From contig JAVEVH010000035.1 in NCBI GenBank assembly GCA_034005145.1, positions 1-7,236 of the forward strand: a stretch of DNA of 7,236 nt, given 5' to 3'. Of the stretch, positions 1 to 5,142 are shown one piece after another. The translations under genes and the position numbers were made by a program. Below the pieces are notes generated by a model. The model had not been told where the DNA came from, ran no database searches, and saw nothing but the letters and a program-made list of their open reading frames with translations. Source of the stretch: JAVEVH01 sp034005145 (lineage in GTDB: Bacteria; Patescibacteriota; Dojkabacteria; SC72). Every line of letters starts with the position of its first letter. The stretch's first letter is position 1.

Positions 1-127
1 AATTCTTTATTATATCTTTAGGCTCTTTTGGATTTTTGTATTTAGCAATACTGGTTAGTGATATGTACTCATTATTTCCTTTAGAGAGTATTTCAATATC
101 TTTTCCTTTTACCTTTATTTTCTCCAT
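1..127 (-). CDS. KilA-N domain protein, N-terminal fragment (cut by window edge)
   Basis: Reading the minus strand from the ATG at 127 gives 42 open codons that run off the window start. The peptide begins MEKIKVKGKDIEILS and continues with NEYISLTSIAKYKNPKEPKD and IIKN. The YISLTxIAKYKNP block followed by an IIKN/IxNW-type segment is the usual opening of KilA-N domains (family knowledge), a DNA-binding module of phage and bacterial accessory proteins related to APSES-type domains. Function beyond probable DNA binding cannot be judged, because the diagnostic WLRNRNT-like continuation and the C-terminal half lie outside the window. No good Shine-Dalgarno precedes the start. The gene diverges from the ADP-ribosylglycohydrolase gene across 65 bp, so the two probably share a regulatory region. 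The family assignment is fairly sure; the role is not. Confidence 0.8.
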   Translation of the reverse strand, partial: MEKIKVKGKDIEILSKGNNEYISLTSIAKYKNPKEPKDIIKN

Positions 128-155
128 GCATATATTTTAGTTAGGAGATATTAAA

Positions 156-184
156 TATGTTTGAACAGGGGAATTATGTATAAT
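156..184 (+). promoter_or_regulatory. Candidate promoter elements for the ADP-ribosylglycohydrolase gene
   Basis: Two alternative elements are visible. TATGTTTG at 156-163 matches the Bacteroidetes -7 consensus TAnnTTTG exactly, although no clear TTTG lies about 20 bp upstream. TATAAT at 179-184 is a perfect sigma70 -10 box ending 8 bp before the ATG, which would give a leaderless or nearly leaderless message. No convincing -35 sits at 17 bp from it; TTGAAC at 161-166 is only 12 bp away. There is no Shine-Dalgarno before 193. Which element is used cannot be decided from sequence. Confidence 0.4.
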
Positions 185-192
185 ACTGATAT

Positions 193-939
193 ATGAGAGG
201 TGCCATTATTGGAGATATAGTAGGTAGTACAAGAGAGTTTAGTAGTAAGGTTACTACTAAAGAGTTTGAACTTTTTCCATACGGTAGTACATTTACAGAT
301 GATACTGTCTTAACAATTGCTGTATATGATTCTTTAAAGAATAGTATTCCATTAGAACAATCCTTTATGAAATGGATAGAGAAATATCCTAATAGAGGGT
401 ATGGTGGTATGTTTTTTGAATGGATACTAAGTAAAGAGAAAAAACCATATGGAAGTAAAGGTAATGGATCTGCTATGAGAGTATCTAGTGTAGGTTGGTT
501 ATTTAATACAGAGGAAGATGTACTTAGAGAGGCTAAGAGGGTATCAGAGATAACACATGATCATATAGAGGGGATAGAGACAGCACAGGCAGTTGCTATG
601 TGTATATATTTAGGTAGGGAGAAAAAGAGTAAGGAGGATATTAAAGAATATATTGAGAGTAGGTTTAAGTATGATTTAAGTAAGGGTGTAGATGAGATTA
701 GAAAGGAATATGTAAGGAGTGAGTTAGCTATAGATACTGTTCCTCAGAGTATTATTTGTTTTTTAGAGAGTAATAGTTTTGAAGATAGTATTAGGAATAG
801 TATTTCTTTAGGTGGTGATGCTGATACTTTAGCTGCTATTACAGGTAGTATATCTGAAGCTTATTATGGTTTAGATATAGATATGTGGGAGAAGGCTAAG
901 GAGTATTTGACGGGAGAGATGAGAGATATAATTTGTTAA
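193..939 (+). CDS. ADP-ribosylglycohydrolase family protein (DraG/ARH-like)
   Basis: Predicted dinuclear-Mg2+ hydrolase that removes ADP-ribose from a modified protein, nucleic acid or small molecule; soluble and cytoplasmic. The 248 residues hold the family signatures in order: GDIVGS near the N-terminus (residues 7-12), TDDT at 35-38 (metal-binding acids), GNGSAMR at 90-96, a THDH segment at 121-124, and GGDADT at 207-212, the second metal-binding cluster. The protein is a little short for the family, but nothing essential appears missing. The start at 193 is chosen because MRGAIIGDIVGS is the normal beginning of this fold; no Shine-Dalgarno precedes it. Serine codons are mostly AGT and arginine codons AGA/AGG, as in the FtsK-like gene at the other end. 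It diverges from the KilA-N gene and converges on the small gene at 975-1241. No ADP-ribosyltransferase is visible nearby, so the substrate is unknown; reversal of toxin or phage ADP-ribosylation is only a possibility. Confidence 0.9.
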   Translation: MRGAIIGDIVGSTREFSSKVTTKEFELFPYGSTFTDDTVLTIAVYDSLKNSIPLEQSFMKWIEKYPNRGYGGMFFEWILSKEKKPYGSKGNGSAMRVSSVGWLFNTEEDVLREAKRVSEITHDHIEGIETAQAVAMCIYLGREKKSKEDIKEYIESRFKYDLSKGVDEIRKEYVRSELAIDTVPQSIICFLESNSFEDSIRNSISLGGDADTLAAITGSISEAYYGLDIDMWEKAKEYLTGEMRDIIC

Positions 940-974
940 AGCTATCTTATGGCATCTTTGCTTACAAACGAGAA

Positions 975-1241
975 TTATTTTTCTAAGCCAACTCTTTCAA
1001 TCCAACAGAGTCTTCCGTGTTTTTTTAAAGAAGTGTCAAAAATTAACGTTCTAGATGAATTCCATCGTTTCGCAAAGTCTCTTTGACTCATATTTCCTTC
1101 TTTATAATTTCGTTTAAAATCATCTTCAAATTTTACACAGAGTTGTTTCTCCATTTCGAACATCTTGGGAGTTTTTCCCTCTGTAGATTTATATTTTCCT
1201 GAGATTTCTTCTCTCTTTGGTGTATATTTTTGTGTATTCAT
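975..1241 (-). CDS. Small basic protein, possible helix-turn-helix regulator
   Basis: An 88-residue, lysine/arginine-rich protein that I do not recognise as a named family. Residues 51-72 (MSQRDFAKRW followed by NSSRTLIFDTSL) have the spacing of a short helix-turn-helix, in which an SQRDFAKRW helix is followed by a turn and a second helix, as in small phage or plasmid DNA-binding proteins. This is inference from the pattern. The N-terminal 25 residues are polar and probably disordered. That it is a real gene is supported by a near-consensus sigma70 promoter just upstream (TTGACA, 17 bp, TATACT) and by two inverted repeats between promoter and start. A protein of this size with palindromes at its own promoter suggests autoregulation, like a controller gene of a restriction-modification cassette. 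It ends 35 bp from the convergent ADP-ribosylglycohydrolase gene. No Shine-Dalgarno is seen. Confidence 0.65.
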   Translation of the reverse strand: MNTQKYTPKREEISGKYKSTEGKTPKMFEMEKQLCVKFEDDFKRNYKEGNMSQRDFAKRWNSSRTLIFDTSLKKHGRLCWIERVGLEK

Positions 1242-1246
1242 AATAA

Positions 1247-1261
1247 TTAACTAAAAGTTAA
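1247..1261. repeat. Inverted repeat in the leader of the small gene
   Basis: TTAACT (1247-1252), a 3-bp AAA spacer and AGTTAA (1256-1261) form a perfect 6+3+6 inverted repeat. It sits 5 bp upstream of the ATG at 1241, in the predicted 5' leader of the small minus-strand gene. It could be an operator or a weak leader hairpin over the start codon. Confidence 0.5.
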
Positions 1262-1263
1262 AA

Positions 1264-1276
1264 TATACTTAGTATA
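1264..1276. promoter_or_regulatory. Operator-like palindrome over the -10 box
   Basis: TATACT (1264-1269), one central base and AGTATA (1271-1276) form a perfect 6+1+6 palindrome. Its right half is the -10 hexamer of the minus-strand promoter of the small gene. A protein bound here would block RNA polymerase, so autoregulation by the 88-residue product is a reasonable guess. Confidence 0.5.
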
Positions 1277-1299
1277 GTTTAAAAGAGAAGGGGTGTCAA
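1271..1299 (-). promoter_or_regulatory. Near-consensus sigma70 promoter for the small gene
   Basis: On the minus strand, TTGACA (complement of 1294-1299) is a perfect -35, followed by a 17-bp spacer and TATACT (complement of 1271-1276) as the -10. Transcription would begin near 1264, about 22 bases before the ATG at 1241. This is the best promoter in the window by consensus. Confidence 0.75.
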
Positions 1300-1401
1300 A
1301 CAGGTCTAACAGGCCTGCCGTTGCGTATACTGTGGAAGATTACCACAGATTATCTCTTCTTATTGACGTTCATTAAGATACTACTAAGGTTGTTGAAAGA
1401 G
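1290..1401. other. Unexplained, relatively GC-rich stretch with two hairpins
   Basis: No normal gene is seen here. Reading plus, CAGGTCT (1301-1307) can pair with AGGCCTG (1311-1317) with one G-T wobble, and CTGTGG (1330-1335) with CCACAG (1343-1348) around a 7-base loop; a strong terminator-like hairpin follows at 1402-1430. This would fit a small plus-strand RNA of about 140 bases, but no clear plus-strand promoter is evident. Alternatively, a plus frame from GTG 1293 encodes 27 residues (including RPAVAYTVEDYHRLSLLIDVH) to TAA at 1374-1376. Past that stop the frame stays open for 20 more codons, as a decayed gene fragment would. Part of the stretch also holds the -35 of the small minus-strand gene. 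Confidence 0.3.
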
Positions 1402-1430
1402 TAAAAGAGGGAGTAACTCTCCCTCTTTTA
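1402..1430. terminator. Strong, probably bidirectional intrinsic terminator
   Basis: A perfect 12-bp stem, TAAAAGAGGGAG (1402-1413) and CTCCCTCTTTTA (1419-1430), encloses a 5-base loop. T-rich sequence ends either arm, so it can work on both strands. It lies 27 bp beyond the stop of the minus-strand DGQHR gene, whose transcription it most likely ends. It would also end any plus-strand transcript from the stretch at 1290-1401. Confidence 0.8.
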
Positions 1431-1457
1431 TTAAAATAGAAATTTGATTTTATTTAA

Positions 1458-2630
1458 TTAAATTTGATCTACACTTCTACCACTAAAAAGAGCTGAAGCT
1501 ATTCTATTATGACCTGCAGAACTCGAAAATCCTGAAGCTTTCCTTCTTCTATCATTCTCATCTCTTGAGCCTATTTCCCAGAATACTTCAGTGAATCCGT
1601 ATTGCTCTTTTGCTTTAATTAATTTTTTCTTTGCATTTTCAACTATTATATTAGTGTTAAAAACTTGAGTATCCGCAATTACATCTGCTAAAAATATGTG
1701 CAAAGAGTAGACCCCTACAGTTTTAAGCAATGTATAACGCCTAGGGTTGTTAATAATCTGGGGATATACTTCTCCCACCATATCCCAGAATTTTGTTAAT
1801 AATTTTGTCAATTCTTCGAGAGTTTCGTGGTGTTTTTTTTCGGGTAATGCATTAAAATTCCATACCCTTTTTCCTCCTGAGAAAAATGGTTTGAGAGAGG
1901 ATATAAATGAATTTTGTGTAATGATTCTTGTTTTGATAATGTCTTTACTATCATCAGGTAGTTGAATAGTACCAAACCACACAGTTGAAGACTCCTCATT
2001 TAGTACATCTACAGCTTTTGCAGCTAACGTCTGCCATCTTTTACTTTCAGGTACTAGTTTTGTTGAGAAATCTGCTTTCATCATTTCCATATACATCCTT
2101 TGGGCAAGATCAAACTTGATTCTTGTTTGTCTACTATTAATAACGAAGAATTGTTCCAATTCTCTTACATAGTTAAAACCAGATAATACAACTATGGGAA
2201 TTTCATAAGTACCATATTCTCCTCTGAGTTTTGGCTCTTTCATTAATTCTTTAAAAGCTTCAATTCTATGTTGTCCATCAATCACGAATAAAGGATTAGA
2301 AATCTCGAGCTCTCCATATGAATTATCAATCTCGCGGAACTTAATTGGAGTTCGGGAATTAACTACTACAGATGTGGGGAAGAGTGGGAAGTCGGTTTCA
2401 TCAATCACATAATTTTTTATCTTTTCGATGTTTGTTTGATTTAATGGTCTTTGGTATCCAGGCTCCAATTTCTTTTCACTGGTCCAATAATCCGGGGTAA
2501 ATCGTTCTTCGGATTCATCCTCAGCATTAATTAGGTCAACAGCTTGAATTTTCCCAGAATAGATAGCTTGACCATTTGCTCTGTCTTCCTTCTGGTAAAT
2601 TCGAAGGGCTTTTATTTTATAAGATTTCAT
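1458..2630 (-). CDS. DGQHR-domain protein (DndB-related, ParB-like fold)
   Basis: The 390-residue protein carries the family hallmark FVIDGQHRIEAF, with DGQHR at residues 118-122. A second conserved block, ELEQFFVINSRQTRIKFD, lies at about 157-174. Proteins with this motif include DndB, the regulator of DNA phosphorothioation, and DpdB-like proteins of 7-deazaguanine DNA modification. They are related to the ParB/sulfiredoxin fold and often lie beside DNA-modification or restriction genes (family knowledge). Residues 60-90 (NQTNIEKIKNYVIDE, FPTSVVVNS) match the usual lead-in to the motif. The C-terminal half is alpha-helical-looking and ends with a SAGHNRIASALFSG segment that I do not recognise. 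No dndC/D/E or dpd partners are present, so the name dndB is not justified. The gene is divergent from the 279-residue unknown gene across a 183-bp regulatory gap and is followed by a strong terminator. No Shine-Dalgarno precedes the start, which is AT-rich. Confidence 0.85.
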   Translation of the reverse strand: MKSYKIKALRIYQKEDRANGQAIYSGKIQAVDLINAEDESEERFTPDYWTSEKKLEPGYQRPLNQTNIEKIKNYVIDETDFPLFPTSVVVNSRTPIKFREIDNSYGELEISNPLFVIDGQHRIEAFKELMKEPKLRGEYGTYEIPIVVLSGFNYVRELEQFFVINSRQTRIKFDLAQRMYMEMMKADFSTKLVPESKRWQTLAAKAVDVLNEESSTVWFGTIQLPDDSKDIIKTRIITQNSFISSLKPFFSGGKRVWNFNALPEKKHHETLEELTKLLTKFWDMVGEVYPQIINNPRRYTLLKTVGVYSLHIFLADVIADTQVFNTNIIVENAKKKLIKAKEQYGFTEVFWEIGSRDENDRRRKASGFSSSAGHNRIASALFSGRSVDQI

Positions 2631-2657
2631 AAATATTTTTATAATAATTTATATATT

Positions 2658-2782
2658 TATACCCGAAGGATATCACATTTAAGATAACTTGCCAACATCT
2701 AAAATCCTGAGTTGCACATAGAGATGTTGCCGGGTTGTTTAAAAGAAATATCCCTTGTCGATCCTTGAACAAAAGGGTATAT
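2658..2782. promoter_or_regulatory. Mirror-placed GGGTATA motifs in the divergent intergenic gap
   Basis: GGGTATA occurs on the minus strand at 2664-2658 and on the plus strand at 2775-2781, 27 and 32 bp before the two divergent starts (2630 minus, 2814 plus). Each is paired with an inverted partner: GGATAT at 2668-2673 close by, and ATATCCC at 2748-2754 farther away. This symmetric layout suggests that one regulator controls both the DGQHR gene and the 279-residue gene. It is inference from motif placement only. Confidence 0.35.
2693..2729. repeat. Inverted repeat with 21-bp spacer
   Basis: CAACATCT (2693-2700) and AGATGTTG (2722-2729) form a perfect 8-bp inverted repeat in the middle of the divergent gap between the DGQHR gene and the 279-residue gene. 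The centre-to-centre distance of 29 bp is close to three helical turns, which would suit a dimeric regulator. It could also fold as a hairpin in a long leader. Confidence 0.45.
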
Positions 2783-2793
2783 TAAACAATAAT
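2765..2793 (+). promoter_or_regulatory. Candidate promoter of the 279-residue gene
   Basis: TTGAAC (2765-2770) with a 17-bp spacer to AATAAT (2788-2793) resembles a sigma70 promoter, matching 5 of 6 and 4 to 5 of 6 positions. An 8-bp direct repeat ATTAAACA lies at 2781-2788 and 2803-2810 with a 22-bp period (two helical turns). It overlaps the -10 region and the start of the leader and could be an operator. Confidence 0.45.
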
Positions 2794-2813
2794 ACTGATT
2801 TCATTAAACAGGA

Positions 2814-3653
2814 ATGAACGAATTAGAGATACAGGGAAATGGGAAAACTTCAGAAGCATCATTGAGAAGGAAGATTAATATAAATTTCATTGGCAATCTC
2901 CCACTTGAAGGTCTTTTGTTTGAAAAAAAGGAAAGAATGCTTCAGCTATATGAAACCTCAGTAGGGGAAAAACTCTATCTTCAATATCCGGGTAAAGAAT
3001 CAAAAAGGGACAAAACTCCTCGAGAAAGAGATTTTAGGCCAAAGATAATACTACCTAATAAAGAAGTAAAAGATTTAAGCTTTGGTGATGTTTGGGACTT
3101 CTTCTTTAATTTATTAAAAAAGAATTCAATCCAAGACAAAGACTTTCTTAAGGCATTAGATTACTTAATAGTCCTATTTTACAAATCAGCATACTTAATA
3201 GATTTCAAAGAATATTCAAAGCCTCAGTTTCTTACAAGTGAAGTATTGAATGGAAAAATTACAGATACAAAAAGGGTTAACTATTATTCTCCAGTTCTTT
3301 TGTATGATGTAAAAATGCATAGAAAAATGATTGACTATGTTCAACAAAAATTTGGGAATGTATATGGAATGTCTATAGAGGCATTTGTTCTTTACAATGA
3401 TATCTTAGGATGGAATGAAGATTATAAGTACTATTCAACTTGGCTTCAGAATGAGAAGGGATGGCCTTATGGAATTGGGAAACCAAATAATTTACTAACA
3501 CATATTAATATATTGGGGTACATACGAAATGAATTTAACATCGGGGATATTCTGAATGGTTTTTCAAGAACTAGGGGAGTATCTGCACCAACTAATGAGA
3601 AGTTAGAAGAATTGTTTGAAAAATATATTAATCCCGAATTAAGGAGGTTATAA
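2814..3653 (+). CDS. Unrecognised 279-aa protein of the modification cassette
   Basis: I do not recognise this protein. It is soluble, rich in lysine, aromatic residues and asparagine, with no signal peptide, no membrane segment and no P-loop. Visible parts are a basic N-terminal region (residues 15-75, including RRK, SKRDKTPRERDFRPK), a hydrophobic helical stretch at 88-130 (FGDVWDFFFNLLKK, ALDYLIVLFYKSAYLIDF), and an aromatic C-terminal region (190-245) with the segment GIGKPNNLLTHINILGYI. A LIDFKEY segment at 128-134 has acids and lysines, but I cannot make a convincing PD-(D/E)xK or HNH site from it. It is divergent from the DGQHR gene and tail-to-tail with the C5 methyltransferase gene, 12 bp between stops. 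That arrangement is common for restriction-modification pairs, so a restriction endonuclease of unfamiliar type is the leading guess, by context only. AGGA abuts the ATG, too close to be an ideal ribosome site; no other early start is available. Confidence 0.75.
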   Translation: MNELEIQGNGKTSEASLRRKININFIGNLPLEGLLFEKKERMLQLYETSVGEKLYLQYPGKESKRDKTPRERDFRPKIILPNKEVKDLSFGDVWDFFFNLLKKNSIQDKDFLKALDYLIVLFYKSAYLIDFKEYSKPQFLTSEVLNGKITDTKRVNYYSPVLLYDVKMHRKMIDYVQQKFGNVYGMSIEAFVLYNDILGWNEDYKYYSTWLQNEKGWPYGIGKPNNLLTHINILGYIRNEFNIGDILNGFSRTRGVSAPTNEKLEELFEKYINPELRRL

Positions 3654-3665
3654 AACTTTTAAGTT

Positions 3666-4988
3666 CTATTCTTCTATCTTCTTAATTTTCGAATACAGCC
3701 CTCTGGCAATATTTTCAATTACTCCAACGACTAATGCATTACCCATTAGAAACGCTCTTGTTTGAGGAGTATATCCTTCAGTATGATTGTCATCAAACAT
3801 ATCTAATCTCTCGAGTTCTACTGGTGTTAATCGTCTCCATTTACCAGAAGGAGTAATAACTACATGTTTAAAACGTGAAGGTCCTTTGCCTCCCTCTCCA
3901 GTAATTATTGTTCTTGAAGGTCTATTTAGATCATCAGGAAAGGTGACAGCTCCTTCCCTATATGTGTATGAATATTCTTTCCCATTTGCGTCTTTACCTA
4001 CTTTAGGTTTAGCCTTTGCGCCCTTCAGTTCTATCCACTTCCCTTTATCTTCTTCTAGAATAAAAAACTCGGGAGGAATTTGAGATTCATCAGTAATTAA
4101 TATCTTCCCTAATGTCCATTTCTCGCCTTCATAAACAGGCTCTAAATCCATTGTATATACTTGTCCTTTGTATAATACTCCGGCCTTTTTAAATGGAGAT
4201 TTTGGTTTACCACTTTTATTAAAGTTGTCACTTACATATTTAATAGTTTCATAGTAGGGACGTTTCTCTTTCCTTTCTTTATAGAGTTTGACCTCTTCAA
4301 CTTTGGTATTAGGTTTAATTATTGCACCAAAAGTCTCTGAAAAGACCCCATCTTTTAACACCCATGACTCAAAATCTCCTTTGAAAGAGTTATAGATGCT
4401 AGAATCTTTTTTGTATCCTAAGATATATATTCTTTTCCTTCTTTGTGGGAATCCATATGCACTTGCATCAATTATTCTCCATTCAACCATGTATCCTAGT
4501 AAGTCAAGGCAGGCGAGCATAATAGCAAAGTCTCTCCCCCTTTGTTTAGCTGGGGAGGTAATTAATCGATCTACATTCTCTAATAACAGGAATTCAGGCA
4601 TTTCGCCTACAGCTTTCTTTTCCCTTATAATTCTCTCTATCTCCCACCAAAGTACACCTTTCTTTCCTTCAAGACCTTTAGACAACTTCTTAGTAGTAGC
4701 GACAGAGTAATCTTGACAGGGAAATCCTCCCACAAGCATGTTATGTTCTGGAATATCTTTTGTCTTTACTTGGGCAATATCATCGTTAACAAAATCTTTA
4801 TTTGTAGCTTTAAATCTTTCTTTATATATTTCTGCAGCATATTGAACTTTCTTACCAGGTTCCCATTGGTTACCCCAAACTACATTAAAAAAATCTTTTC
4901 CAATTTCTTCATTTACTCTTTCAAAAGCTACTCGAAATCCTCCTACACCAGCAAACAGGTCTATTATTTTTATATTTCTTCTCTTCAT
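3666..4988 (-). CDS. DNA cytosine-5 methyltransferase
   Basis: A 440-residue enzyme that transfers a methyl group from S-adenosylmethionine to carbon 5 of cytosine in a specific duplex DNA site. All main C5-methyltransferase motifs are present in order: motif I DLFAGVGGFR (10-19, AdoMet binding), motif IV GGFPCQDYS (87-95, catalytic Cys91), motif VI LLLENVDRL (134-142, ENV), motif VIII with ASAYGFPQRRKRIYILG (175-191), motif IX LNRPSRTI (354-361) and motif X MGNALVVGVI (415-424). The segment between about 192 and 350 is the target-recognition region; its site cannot be read from sequence alone. SPAKQRGRDFAIML after the ENV motif and GNQWEPGKK near residue 40 recall a subgroup of restriction-linked methyltransferases, but I will not name a specificity. 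The gene appears intact and functional. It converges with the 279-residue gene, consistent with a restriction-modification or related defence pair. The start at 4988 has no Shine-Dalgarno and follows a 12-bp palindrome. Confidence 0.95.
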   Translation of the reverse strand: MKRRNIKIIDLFAGVGGFRVAFERVNEEIGKDFFNVVWGNQWEPGKKVQYAAEIYKERFKATNKDFVNDDIAQVKTKDIPEHNMLVGGFPCQDYSVATTKKLSKGLEGKKGVLWWEIERIIREKKAVGEMPEFLLLENVDRLITSPAKQRGRDFAIMLACLDLLGYMVEWRIIDASAYGFPQRRKRIYILGYKKDSSIYNSFKGDFESWVLKDGVFSETFGAIIKPNTKVEEVKLYKERKEKRPYYETIKYVSDNFNKSGKPKSPFKKAGVLYKGQVYTMDLEPVYEGEKWTLGKILITDESQIPPEFFILEEDKGKWIELKGAKAKPKVGKDANGKEYSYTYREGAVTFPDDLNRPSRTIITGEGGKGPSRFKHVVITPSGKWRRLTPVELERLDMFDDNHTEGYTPQTRAFLMGNALVVGVIENIARGLYSKIKKIEE

Positions 4989-4999
4989 GATTAGATTTT

Positions 5000-5011
5000 T
5001 ATCTTAAGATA
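5000..5011. promoter_or_regulatory. Perfect 12-bp palindrome upstream of the methyltransferase gene
   Basis: TATCTTAAGATA is a perfect palindrome 11 bp from the methyltransferase ATG (minus strand, 4988), immediately next to TTGAAC read on the minus strand (5017-5012). Its half-site TTAAGATA also occurs in the intergenic gaps at 2679-2686 and 1373-1380. An operator for control of methyltransferase expression is plausible but unproven. Confidence 0.45.
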
Positions 5012-5082
5012 GTTCAAAAATAGTACTTAATTATTCTACAGAAAAAAATAGAAAAGATCAAGTTTTTTAAGAATATCTAAAT

Positions 5083-5133
5083 TTCTAATATATTCTATTG
5101 ATACCCTTTGCATCCTTTACCCTTCTAATATAT
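5083..5133 (+). repeat. Direct repeat TTCTAATATAT, 40-bp period
   Basis: The 11-mer TTCTAATATAT occurs at 5083-5093 and again at 5123-5133, the second copy overlapping the presumed -10 region of the FtsK-like gene. An inverted repeat AGAATAT / ATATTCT (5070-5076, 5090-5096) overlaps the first copy. In AT-rich DNA such repeats can arise by chance, but the position before a start is suggestive of tandem binding sites or tandem promoters. Confidence 0.35.
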
Positions 5134-5136
5134 ATT
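5107..5136 (+). promoter_or_regulatory. Candidate promoter of the FtsK-like gene
   Basis: TTTGCA (5107-5112), an 18-bp spacer and TATATT (5131-5136) make a reasonable sigma70 promoter. The same bases also fit loosely the Bacteroidetes TTTG/N20/TAnnTTTG arrangement. The -10 ends only 6 bp before the ATG at 5143, so the message would be leaderless or nearly so, as may also be the case at 193. Confidence 0.4.
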
Positions 5137-5142
5137 ATAGGT

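Noticed and set aside
1747..1999. Open frames on both strands inside the DGQHR gene (plus 1747-1965, minus 1808-1999)
   Set aside because: They are short, overlap the strongly supported DGQHR frame, have no recognisable protein content and no independent start signals.
1458..2630. Naming the DGQHR gene dndB
   Set aside because: The motif is shared by several families and no dndA/C/D/E genes lie in the window; only the domain-level name is supported.
3641..3648. AAGGAGGT, a textbook Shine-Dalgarno sequence
   Set aside because: It encodes the last residues of the 279-residue protein and no plus-strand start codon with an open frame follows, so it is coincidental.
3787..4994. Plus-strand open frames opposite the methyltransferase (3787-4083, 4396-4710, 4713-4994)
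   Set aside because: They are antisense to a gene with all C5-methyltransferase motifs, and their low-complexity hydrophobic or serine-rich products look like frame shadows.
952..5120. Similar GCATC/TTTGC/TTTAC strings at 952-965 and 5107-5120 as possible cassette-flanking repeats
   Set aside because: The match is only a scrambled similarity with no exact repeat long enough to call an attachment site or target duplication.
5098..5142. Upstream TTG start adding a hydrophobic leader to the FtsK-like protein
   Set aside because: The 15 extra residues are too short for a proper membrane anchor, there is no ribosome site, and they overlap the presumed promoter; ATG 5143 is a better start.
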